Source of the DNA: an uncultured Oscillospiraceae bacterium
GTDB lineage: Bacteria > Bacillota > Clostridia > Oscillospirales > Ruminococcaceae
Direction of reading: 5' to 3'
NCBI GenBank assembly: GCA_910578965.1
Contig: CAJTSP010000107.1
Span: 1-9,115, forward strand
DNA: 9,115 nucleotides
Below are positions 1 to 6,084 of the stretch, piece after piece (positions within the stretch are counted from its first letter, which is position 1; the number at the start of each line of letters is the position of its first letter). Below the pieces are notes generated by a model. The model was not told the origin of the DNA, made no database searches, and saw nothing but the letters and a program-made list of their open reading frames with translations. Position numbers and translations under genes: made by a program.

Positions 1-2
1 CC

Positions 3-1949
3 GGTACCCTTTACCTAATATGGGCTGCCGGCAGCCTTGCGGCGGGGGGCTGGATGCTGGCCGAAAACCTGCGCTTTGCCCGCCGGCTGCGCGCTGGCCG
101 GGTGCGGCTGGAGCCGGCTCAGGCGCCGGGCCCGGGCGGGCCGCCCGAGGCCATGCCCTGTCCGCTGCCGGTCTGGCGCTGCGAGGGCCTTATTTCCCCC
201 TGCCTGTTCGGTGCGCTGCGGCCGGCCATCTACCTCAACGGCCCGGCCTGCCAAAGCCTTGCCGCACGGCGCTGGGCGGTAAGGCACGAGTGGCAGCACT
301 ACCGTCACGGCGACCATCTCTGGTGCCTGGCCCGCTGCGCCTGCCTGGCCGTATACTGGTGGCACCCGCTGGTCTGGCTGGCGGCGTCCCTCTCCCGGCG
401 GGACTGTGAGCTTGCCTGCGACGAAGGGGTCACGGCCGCGCTGGGGCAGGCCGAGCGGCTGGACTATGGGCGCTGGCTGCTGGCGCTGGCCCCCCCACAG
501 AGGGCAAAGCTATACCGGGCGCACCCGCTGGCGGCCACCGGCATGAGCGAGAGCGCCCGGCAGTTAGGGGCCCGGCTGACTGCGATTGCCGCGGCGCACA
601 AGCCTGCCGTATGGGCGGCAGCGGTGGCAGGGCTGGCAGCGGTGGGGCTGGCGGCAACCACCCTGACCCGTGCGCCTTCCCTGCCCCGAGACCCGGCGGC
701 CGCGCTCGACCAGCTACAAAACAGCATTGCGGTGCGGGACGGGACGCTGGGCTTTACCCTGCCCGAAACCGGCTTTGGCCCCGGGGAGTGGAGCATCCAT
801 ATTTCCGGCTCGGCCCGGATGGGCGAGGAGCGGATGAGCCTGCATCTTTTGGAGGAGCAGCAAAGCTGGCAGGGCGGGGTGTGGTACCCCGTTGCCAGCG
901 AGGACGAGCTGTACGGCAGCATTGCCGAGCTCTGGCTGGACGCAGCCCTGCCGGATGGGGATAGCCAGCGCAGCATTACGGTGGACCTGCTGGATGCGGC
1001 GCTGGACGCCGCATCTCAGCGGGCCAGGGCCCTCTCGGCCGCCCTGCCCGAGGGGGAGGAGGTGTGGGTGGATTACCGCCTGGACGCGGCCTACACCCTG
1101 GTGTACAGCTATTTTACGGCGGACGGGCCCCCGAACGATGAGGACGCGGTACACGGGCATGTGTATCTTGTTCCGGTGGAAGCCGGGGGCGTTTTGCGTG
1201 TTGACCCGCTGACAGAGGAAAAAGGGCAGCTTTTGGACGAGCTGGCCGAGGGCGAGGGGTATTTTTTCTGGCCGCCGGTCTGGCTGAACGAGGGGCAGCG
1301 GGTGCTGTTTGGCTGGCAGACGACCACCGGCGCCGCCTTGACCACCCGGCTCTGGACGATTGAAAACGGCGCACCCAAAGAGCTGGACTGCCCGGCCGAG
1401 CAGCTAATATGGCAGGACGGGAACGAATTTACCGGCACCCGCAGCGCCTGGGACGCCACCCAGGACGAGGACGGCGCCACCGGCCACACCCAAAAGATCT
1501 ACTGGTTGTTTTGGGACGAGGAGGCCGGCGCCCTGCGGGAGTACGCGGGCGAAGAGATCACCGAGCGGGAACTGCTGGATATCGCCCAAAAGGGCGGTAG
1601 CGGGCAGAACGCGCAGCTTGTCCGGCAGGTGCTGGACGCCATCCGGGCCGAGGGCAGCGTTTTGGGACGCATCTGGCTGCGGGGCAATGGGATTGTCAAC
1701 ATTAATTACCGCATCCCGCTGAATGAGGCAGGCACAGCCTGGGCCAACCACAACGCAAGCCTTGCGAGCGATGCAAACCGCAACCTCTCGCTGATCGGCT
1801 TTCACCACGCATCCTCCGGTGGGCTACAAAGCGAGCTATTGCTTTCCACCGACCAGGGCGGGGTGTACGAGGCCGCCGGCTGGCCCGAAATCGCGGTCGA
1901 GGGCCGCACGGTGCTGGGCCACGCCCCGGCCGGCGGCGATGCCGGCTGA
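3..1949 (+). CDS. BlaR1/MecR1-type M56 metallopeptidase sensor (5'-partial)
   Basis: The frame is open to the left edge, so the true start lies outside and the Met at 54 is internal. Counting from that Met, the protein shows a BlaR1-like segment GLISPCLFGALRPAIYLN (45-62), the zinc motif HEWQH (78-82), and the third ligand E119 in RRDCELACDE, 37 residues after the second His as in staphylococcal BlaR1. A membrane segment starts at the window edge (LYLIWAAG), the stretch around 91-112 is hydrophobic, and a last membrane helix lies near 185-204. About 425 residues follow, presumably outside the cell. I see no clear penicillin-binding SxxK/SxN/KTG set in them, so the ligand is unknown. In this family, ligand sensing activates the inner protease and leads to cleavage of a BlaI-type repressor. 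The repressor gene follows 111 bp downstream, supporting the role. A sensor for beta-lactams or cell-wall stress is possible but unproven. Confidence 0.88.
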   Translation, partial: GTLYLIWAAGSLAAGGWMLAENLRFARRLRAGRVRLEPAQAPGPGGPPEAMPCPLPVWRCEGLISPCLFGALRPAIYLNGPACQSLAARRWAVRHEWQHYRHGDHLWCLARCACLAVYWWHPLVWLAASLSRRDCELACDEGVTAALGQAERLDYGRWLLALAPPQRAKLYRAHPLAATGMSESARQLGARLTAIAAAHKPAVWAAAVAGLAAVGLAATTLTRAPSLPRDPAAALDQLQNSIAVRDGTLGFTLPETGFGPGEWSIHISGSARMGEERMSLHLLEEQQSWQGGVWYPVASEDELYGSIAELWLDAALPDGDSQRSITVDLLDAALDAASQRARALSAALPEGEEVWVDYRLDAAYTLVYSYFTADGPPNDEDAVHGHVYLVPVEAGGVLRVDPLTEEKGQLLDELAEGEGYFFWPPVWLNEGQRVLFGWQTTTGAALTTRLWTIENGAPKELDCPAEQLIWQDGNEFTGTRSAWDATQDEDGATGHTQKIYWLFWDEEAGALREYAGEEITERELLDIAQKGGSGQNAQLVRQVLDAIRAEGSVLGRIWLRGNGIVNINYRIPLNEAGTAWANHNASLASDANRNLSLIGFHHASSGGLQSELLLSTDQGGVYEAAGWPEIAVEGRTVLGHAPAGGDAG

Positions 1950-2046
1950 CGCCGCGCTGCGGCAGCAGCACAAGAGGACGGGCCCAGCCCTCCCCTGCGC
2001 CAAACGCCCCCTTATTTAACGCAGCTATCCCCTGCCAACGCAAAAA

Positions 2047-2052
2047 AGGAGG
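2047..2052 (+). promoter_or_regulatory. Ribosome binding site of the BlaI-type gene
   Basis: AGGAGG lies 8 bases before the ATG at 2061 and fixes that start. The strong site so far behind the sensor stop (111 bp) indicates independent translation rather than coupling. Confidence 0.75.
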
Positions 2053-2060
2053 ATATACAG

Positions 2061-2483
2061 ATGAACCAGAGCCAAGAGGCCGCGCAGCCCACGGCGCCTA
2101 CCCCACGGGAAATACAGCTCTCACCCGGTGAATGGAAGCTGATGGAGCGCCTTTGGGCCGAGAGCCCGCAGACCATCACCCGGCTGACCGCAGCCCTGCA
2201 GCCGGCCACCGGCTGGAGCAAGCACACGGTGATCACCATGCTGAACCGGCTGGAGGCCAAGGGAGCAGTAGCCCACGCCGAGGGCGGGCCGGCCAAGCAG
2301 TTTTTCCCCCGCGTCCTGCGGGCCGACGCTGCCCTACAGGAGACCGAGACCCTTTTGCAAAGGGTGTACGGCGGCAGCCTGGGCCTTTTGGTCAACGCCT
2401 TTGTGGAGCAAAAGGGCATTACCGAAGCTGAACGGGCTGAGCTGCTGCGTATTTTGGAAAAGGCCGGCGGCAGCGCAGGATAA
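2061..2483 (+). CDS. BlaI/MecI/CopY-family transcriptional repressor
   Basis: A 140-residue protein of normal family length. Residues about 19-85 form the winged-helix DNA-binding domain (LSPGEWKLMERLW, then SKHTVITMLNRLEAKG as recognition helix and the turn into the wing). Residues about 90-136 form the helical dimer domain (LLQRVYGGSLGLLVNAFVEQKGI). Family members bind TACA/TGTA dyads as dimers and are inactivated by proteolysis triggered by the M56 sensor. The region where MecI/BlaI are cut is represented here by LVNAF (110-114), but the exact site is not established. It sits directly downstream of the sensor gene, the same order as staphylococcal blaR1-blaI and mecR1-mecI. I found no TACA/TGTA operator inside the window; the operon promoter lies to the left of it. 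The controlled target gene is not visible. Confidence 0.92.
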   Translation: MNQSQEAAQPTAPTPREIQLSPGEWKLMERLWAESPQTITRLTAALQPATGWSKHTVITMLNRLEAKGAVAHAEGGPAKQFFPRVLRADAALQETETLLQRVYGGSLGLLVNAFVEQKGITEAERAELLRILEKAGGSAG

Positions 2484-2540
2484 CGCCCCATATTGCCAGC
2501 ACACCTTAGGAAAACGCCCTGAAAAGCCCCTCTAAAACAC

Positions 2541-2589
2541 AACAAGGCAGCGCCAGCGCCCCTCAAAAGGGCGCCGGCGCTGCCTTGTT
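2541..2589. terminator. Strong hairpin between convergent genes
   Basis: Arms 2541-2560 and 2570-2589 are complementary over 20 bases with a single A/C mismatch, around a 9-base loop. On the plus strand the stem ends in TTGTT but no clean T-run follows. Read on the minus strand, the stem is followed by GTGTTTTAG. It lies 58 bp after the repressor stop and 125 bp after the ankyrin gene stop, so it could serve both converging transcripts. Confidence 0.7.
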
Positions 2590-2670
2590 CCGCCGTGCTT
2601 TTATTGCCCTATTGCCGCCCGGCCCGTTGCCCTGCGGCCGCGCAGTATCCCAAAAAGGTATGCCGTAGCC

Positions 2671-2687
2671 GGCCCGGCCGGCGGGCC
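2671..2687. other. Small GC-only hairpin
   Basis: GGCCCG and CGGGCC flank a 5-base loop within a very GC-rich patch downstream of the ankyrin gene stop. Read on the minus strand a T5 run (in CATACCTTTTTGG) comes only after a further gap, so this is not a textbook terminator. Apart from this and the larger hairpin, I see nothing in 2484-2713. Confidence 0.3.
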
Positions 2688-2713
2688 CGCACACAGGCCG
2701 GTTGTCTGCCGGG

Positions 2714-3967
2714 TCATGCCCGCTCCATCATCAGCTCCAGCGCATCCGAGTAGCCGCGGCCGGCGGCAAGGTCAAGGGCGCTTTCGCCCTTATTGTTGCG
2801 AAGGCTTATATCCGCCCCGGCCTTTACCAGGTAACGCACCGCCTTTTCGTCCGCGTGCCGGCAGGCGAGCAGCAGCGGGGTATCGCCCTCGTTATCCTGC
2901 ACGTCCAGCTCCGCCCCCGCCTTTACCAGCTTTTTTTCCACATCGCCCAGCGCCGTTACGGCCAGGTGCAGCGGACGCCGGCCGTCGTTGCCGGCAGCCT
3001 CGATATTGGCCCCCCTTTCCAGCAGGGCCAGGGTTATGGGCAGGTTGTCGTAGGCGCGGGCCTTGTCAAAAAGGTCGGGGCTGTCCTGCAGCGAGCGCAT
3101 TAAAACGGTGTAGCCCTCGGCATCGGTAAGCTCCAGCTCCCTGAGCATGCCGACAATCTCGCATTTGCGCTGGAAAATAGGGTGGTTGTAGCTGGAGCCC
3201 CGGAAGAAGTTAAAGGGGTATCGCAGCAGTGAAAAGATGGCCGGCCGGCCCCTGACGTCCCGGATGGCCTCGTCTGCACCCGCGTCCAGCAGCATCCGCA
3301 CCATCTCGGGGCTGCCCCTGCGGCAGGCCAGAGCCAGCGGGGTAACGCCGTCCATCTCCAGCCAGTAGGAGTTTGCCCCCACCGGCTTAGCGCCGGCAGC
3401 GTTTACATCCGCGCCATGCGCAAGCAGCGCCTTTGCCAGCAGCGGATGGTCCTGCAAGGCGGCATACATAAGAGGGGTAATGCCAAAGCGGTCGGTTTTA
3501 TCCAGCCGGGCCAGGTCGAAATGCTCGGCAACATACAACGCCAGCGCCCCCCGCTGCGGCTCCTCCTTGGGGGGATATTCCTTTTTGGCCGCGAGAATCA
3601 GGATGTTGTCGCCCGCGCTGTTTTCGGCATAGACGTCCGCCCCAAGGTCCGCCAGCCTCTGCACTACCTTTGGCCCCAGCCAGCTATCCGCGCACTGCAG
3701 CACCAGGCAATCAACGCCCGGCAGCCTGGTATTGATGTCAAACCCTTTGGAAACCAGATATTCCACAAAATCGGCGTTAGGCGTATCTCCCATGCGCATC
3801 GAGCGCATGGCAAGCTCCATCAGGGCCTCCAGGTCATCGTCGTCATGCAGGTCTATTTCGTCCCAATAGCCCTCCCGCTCCATGAGGGCAGGCGCGCCAA
3901 AGGCGTTTTCGGGGCTGTTATGCCAGCTAAAGCAGTTTTCAATCGTATTTTTCATGCTGCTGTCCAT
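2714..3967 (-). CDS. Ankyrin-repeat protein
   Basis: A 417-residue soluble protein with no signal peptide or membrane segment. The start is fixed by AGGAGG (3975-3980) 7 bases before the ATG; a later in-frame Met at residue 5 has no such site. After an acidic N-terminal stretch (DEIDLHDDDDLEALMEL, 36-52), ankyrin-like units run from about 66 to the C-terminus. The clearest are 159-190 (FGITPLMYAA...LLAHGADVNA), 206-237 (DGVTPLALACRRG...LLDAGADEAI), 284-325, 328-356 (DGRRPLHLAV...KLVKAGAELDV), 359-390 (EGDTPLLLACRHA...LVKAGADISL) and 392-417. Units near 238-280 are degenerate and carry an insertion (FNFFRGSSYNH). Ankyrin arrays are protein-binding scaffolds; no catalytic domain is visible, so the partner and function are unknown. 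It lies 120 bp downstream of the TSCPD gene on the same strand and may be cotranscribed; I saw no convincing promoter in that gap. Confidence 0.9.
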   Translation of the reverse strand: MDSSMKNTIENCFSWHNSPENAFGAPALMEREGYWDEIDLHDDDDLEALMELAMRSMRMGDTPNADFVEYLVSKGFDINTRLPGVDCLVLQCADSWLGPKVVQRLADLGADVYAENSAGDNILILAAKKEYPPKEEPQRGALALYVAEHFDLARLDKTDRFGITPLMYAALQDHPLLAKALLAHGADVNAAGAKPVGANSYWLEMDGVTPLALACRRGSPEMVRMLLDAGADEAIRDVRGRPAIFSLLRYPFNFFRGSSYNHPIFQRKCEIVGMLRELELTDAEGYTVLMRSLQDSPDLFDKARAYDNLPITLALLERGANIEAAGNDGRRPLHLAVTALGDVEKKLVKAGAELDVQDNEGDTPLLLACRHADEKAVRYLVKAGADISLRNNKGESALDLAAGRGYSDALELMMERA

Positions 3968-4087
3968 CGCAGTTCCTCCTTATCTTTACGCGCCCGGGGC
4001 CATCCCGGCGGGCGGCAGGGGCGTGCCGTTTTTTGCATGGTCAATATATACCGCCGGTCCGTTTTGGGGGGCGGGATAGCGGCAGGC

Positions 4088-4342
4088 TTAGAGGTTTTCC
4101 AGCGCCTCCTTTAAGGCCAATGCAATCTGATCCGGGCAGGATGTGGGGCGCGGACCGCAGGTGGTGCCCTGCATACGGGCAATGGCATCCCTGGCGGGCA
4201 TGCCCTTGAGCAACTGGCAGATGCCCTTGAGGTTGCCGTTGCAGCCGCCCTTTACCTGTACCTCCTCGATGGTGCCGTCGGCCGCAAGGCTTACCTGGGT
4301 CTGGGTAGAGCAGGTGCCGCTGTTTTTACGTGTATAGGTCAT
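4088..4342 (-). CDS. TSCPD domain protein, TIGR03905-like four-cysteine family
   Basis: A protein of 84 residues if started at 4342. It has the motif TSCPDQ near the C-terminus (67-72) and cysteines at 11, 34, 42, 62 and 69, in the contexts GTCS, KGGCNGN, GTTCGP and TSCPD. This matches a small conserved family common in Clostridia. The TSCPD domain also occurs at the C-terminus of B12-dependent ribonucleotide reductases; the cysteines suggest metal or redox chemistry, but the function is unknown. A Met three codons upstream (4351) directly abuts the only SD-like sequence (GCGAGG, 4352-4357) with no spacing. The Met at 4342 lies 9 bases from it and gives the usual N-terminus (MTYTRKNSGTCS), so I prefer 4342; an 87-residue form from 4351 remains possible. 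The 5' end abuts the AT-rich island. Confidence 0.88.
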   Translation of the reverse strand: MTYTRKNSGTCSTQTQVSLAADGTIEEVQVKGGCNGNLKGICQLLKGMPARDAIARMQGTTCGPRPTSCPDQIALALKEALENL

Positions 4343-4350
4343 TTTATTCA

Positions 4351-4524
4351 TCCTCGCTTTTTTGTTTTTCTCTTTTCAGAAAAGTATTCTCTATGCATAA
4401 ATTCCGTTGTATATGGGTTTCGCATAAACCAATCGATCCGCAGCAGCTCAACCGCTCTATAAGCCGCGAGTTCAGCCGCTATGCAATGCCAAATGCTTCC
4501 AATGTTTTTTGCGTATTCAACATC
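4351..4524 (-). pseudogene. Cryptic open stretch, possible gene remnant
   Basis: On the minus strand a frame is open for 58 codons between a stop at 4525-4527 and a TGA at 4348-4350. The first 15 or so codons overlap the end of the 168-aa gene in another frame; the other 43 fill the gap to the TSCPD gene. The translation looks protein-like: helical AELAAYRAVELLRIDWF, then MRNPYTTEFMHREYF, then a basic tail EKRKTKKRG. There is no start codon with a ribosome binding site (the Met at 4425 lacks one). Its TGA overlaps the upstream candidate ATG of the TSCPD gene as ATGA. It could be the 3' end of a truncated gene, or chance in AT-rich DNA. I do not recognise it. Confidence 0.25.
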
Positions 4525-4985
4525 CTAATAGAAGCATCCAGCATTTTGTATATGTAATCGCCATCACCCATCGTTGCAAAGAAAAGAACGTCTTCCTTCT
4601 TAAAATTGTTATGCGCAAATATTTCATTGGGAAGGGATCCGATAACCTGCTGCAATACTGTGAGCAGGCTCACCGCAAAGTCCCATTTTTCTTTTGATGG
4701 ATTACAAAGATCAATATCTTTACAGCCATCAGCAATGTCTGCAAGCGGTTGGTAGAGGAAACTGGTATCTGCACTGACCGGATCCGGCGCCCACTCAAAA
4801 TATTTTCCAGCGTCGATATCATTGCCAAAATTCCATGTTACATTAAATCCATAAAAATCATCCGTGGTAATCAGTCCAATCGCACAATGGTTTTCATGCC
4901 GGCATTTCCCGAGTATTTCATCCACAACCTGTGGCAGGTTCTGATCGCATCCTTTTTTAAATCCATCAAATGTGCGCAGATCCAT
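4479..4985 (-). CDS. DUF4303-like protein, possible orphan immunity protein
   Basis: A 168-residue soluble protein with no signal peptide. The start is fixed by AGGAGG (4993-4998) 7 bases before the ATG. Visible parts: an N-terminal helix (MDLRTFDGFKKGCDQNLPQVVDEIL), a hydrophobic strand followed by acidic residues (AIGLITTDDFYGFNVTWN, 35-52), an aromatic stretch (GKYFEWAPDP, 60-69), a helical middle (FAVSLLTVLQQVI) and a C-terminal part with FFATMGDGDYIYKMLDASIRMLN. This layout resembles DUF4303-type proteins, some of which occur near polymorphic toxins; the match is from memory and moderate. Base composition is near 40% GC by eye against roughly 65% for neighbours, suggesting horizontal acquisition. 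A likely gene-tail remnant lies only 17 bases upstream, which fits an immunity gene following a lost toxin gene. The immunity role is inference. Confidence 0.7.
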   Translation of the reverse strand: MDLRTFDGFKKGCDQNLPQVVDEILGKCRHENHCAIGLITTDDFYGFNVTWNFGNDIDAGKYFEWAPDPVSADTSFLYQPLADIADGCKDIDLCNPSKEKWDFAVSLLTVLQQVIGSLPNEIFAHNNFKKEDVLFFATMGDGDYIYKMLDASIRMLNTQKTLEAFGIA

Positions 4986-5002
4986 GTGTATACCTCCTCT
5001 CT

Positions 5003-5065
5003 TTAGTACCAGTCAATGCCGTTCAGGTTGGAGCTTTGTCTGCCGTATACATCCCGATTGATCGC
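5003..5065 (-). pseudogene. Tail fragment of a lost upstream gene (possible toxin C-terminus)
   Basis: On the minus strand 20 codons lie between an in-frame TGA (5066-5068) and a TAA (5003-5005). They read like a genuine protein C-terminus, ending VYGRQSSNLNGIDWY. The stop lies 17 bases before the ATG of the 168-aa gene, the tight spacing expected of a toxin-immunity gene pair. Upstream of the TGA the sequence returns to GC-rich DNA next to the stem-loop after the PHP gene, so the rest of the gene seems deleted. With only 20 codons, chance cannot be excluded. Confidence 0.35.
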
Positions 5066-5099
5066 TCATTTCCCGGCGGGCAGGCCATTGCAAAAAGAG

Positions 5100-5158
5100 G
5101 GTTTGATTTTTAAGCCTATGCCGGCGCTTTTGGGGCGGCATAGGCCTTGGGTCAAACC
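5100..5158 (-). terminator. Stem-loop at the end of the PHP gene
   Basis: The inner stem is GCCTATGCCG (5114-5123) with CGGCATAGGC (5136-5145), a perfect 10-bp stem with a 12-base loop. On the minus strand it is followed by TTAAAAATC and later a T5 run, so the U-tract is imperfect. An outer pair, GGTTTGA (5100-5106) with TCAAACC (5152-5158), can extend the structure and includes the stop codon of the PHP gene. Confidence 0.6.
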
Positions 5159-6003
5159 GCCTTGCGCTGCCGCGCCAGGGCGGCGATGCGCTCGATCTGA
5201 TCATCTGCGGTGGTGCAAAAGCCCACCGGGCGCGGGGTTTTGGTGAGGAAACCGTGGTAATCGGTGCCGCCGGTAACAATCAGGCCATGCCGCTCGGCCA
5301 GCCGGTACAGCTCGGCCTTGTCTTCGGGTGTGTTGCGGGGATGCTCGATCTCCAGCCCGTCAATGGCGCCGGCCTCGGCAAGCACCCGCACCAGCGGCAT
5401 GCTGTGATAAACGCTTGGATGGGCAAACACCACCACTGCGCGGGCGGCACGAGCAACGGCCAGCACCTGCTCTACCGTTTGGTACTGCGGGGTGTGGATA
5501 ATCCGGCCAGGTACCGGCCGAAGGGCAAAAAGGCCGAGATAGGTCTCGCCGTAAATGCCGTCTGCCTGGCCGATCTCGTAGAGCTCCCGCATGATATGGG
5601 CCTTATAGAGCACCCCTGCGTCCCGGCTGTATTCCAGCGCCGCCTTGGCCGAAAACTGAGGGCAAAGCCCCTCCAGCTCCCGCGCGCTCTGCATGCAGGC
5701 GGCGGTGCGGCGGGTGGCCATGGTGTCGCAGTGGGCGGCAAGGGCGGCGCAGTCGTCCGGCCAATAGCACAGCAGGTGCACCCGGTGCTGGCGCTCGTAA
5801 TCGTAAGCGGTGAGCTCGGTGGCGGGGATAAGGCCTACCCCCTCCGCAAGCGGGTGGGCATAGGCGTATCGCACCGAGAGCATCGAGTCGTGATCCGAGA
5901 CGGCAAGGTGGGACAGGCCGGCCTTGGCGGCCAAAAAGGGAAGCTTTTGGATGGGGGTTGAGCCGTCCGAGCAGGTAGAATGGGTGTGCAGGTCGCCCGG
6001 CAT
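5152..6003 (-). CDS. PHP-domain metal-dependent phosphoesterase
   Basis: A 283-residue cytosolic protein. AGGAGGTG lies 7 bases before the ATG, fixing the start. PHP motifs appear in order: DLHTHSTCSDG (4-14; H6, H8, D13), SDHDS (36-40; D37, H38), ATELTA (E63), RVHLLCYW (H76), KAH (H136), FAHPS (H195), and GGTDYHG (D248, H250). These are the metal ligands of the trinuclear PHP site. Length and motif set fit the YciV/RNase AM-like subgroup, whose characterised members dephosphorylate nucleoside 3',5'-bisphosphates (pAp) or trim RNA 5' ends. The exact substrate here is inference; a generic PHP hydrolase is certain. The gene lies 81 bp downstream of the hydratase gene on the same strand, probably in one transcript, and is followed by a stem-loop that begins at its stop codon. 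Confidence 0.92.
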   Translation of the reverse strand: MPGDLHTHSTCSDGSTPIQKLPFLAAKAGLSHLAVSDHDSMLSVRYAYAHPLAEGVGLIPATELTAYDYERQHRVHLLCYWPDDCAALAAHCDTMATRRTAACMQSARELEGLCPQFSAKAALEYSRDAGVLYKAHIMRELYEIGQADGIYGETYLGLFALRPVPGRIIHTPQYQTVEQVLAVARAARAVVVFAHPSVYHSMPLVRVLAEAGAIDGLEIEHPRNTPEDKAELYRLAERHGLIVTGGTDYHGFLTKTPRPVGFCTTADDQIERIAALARQRKAV

Positions 6004-6048
6004 AAGCGGGCACCTCCTTTGCGGTGAGTGTTGAGCGGCGGGCGGTGT

Positions 6049-6080
6049 CCCTTTACAGGGGCCGCATGCCCTTGCAGGGC
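6049..6080 (-). repeat. Two small tandem hairpins in the hydratase-PHP gap
   Basis: CCCT-TTAC-AGGG (6049-6060) and GCCCT-TGC-AGGGC (6068-6080) are adjacent inverted repeats in the 81-bp gap after the hydratase stop. No T-run follows, so they are more likely RNA processing or stabilising stems, or a weak attenuator, than a full terminator. The 9-mer TCCCTTTAC here also occurs in the palindrome within the hydratase promoter. Confidence 0.35.
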
Positions 6081-6084
6081 GGCG

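Noticed and set aside
1951..1963. GCCGC-GCT-GCGGC hairpin after the sensor gene as a terminator
   Set aside because: The loop is three bases, no T-run follows, and the repressor gene downstream is expected to be in the same operon.
2061..2483. beta-lactam resistance determinant
   Set aside because: A BlaR1/BlaI-type pair alone does not show resistance; no beta-lactamase or penicillin-binding protein gene is in the window, and the sensor domain is not recognisably penicillin-binding.
4039..4050. TATATATTGACC on the minus strand as promoter of the ankyrin gene
   Set aside because: Neither a matching -35 for TATATT nor a matching -10 for TTGACC is found at 16-18 bp.
3416..4114. A 232-codon plus-strand frame opposite the ankyrin gene
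   Set aside because: It has no ribosome binding site, no recognisable domain and mirrors the ankyrin gene's codon bias.
4371..4383. CTTTTCAGAAAAG palindrome as terminator of the 168-aa gene
   Set aside because: The symmetric arms leave only a one-base loop and the stem is AT-rich and weak; not a credible terminator.
5254..5961. A 235-codon plus-strand frame opposite the PHP gene
   Set aside because: The minus strand carries all PHP metal motifs; this frame is a GC-driven shadow.
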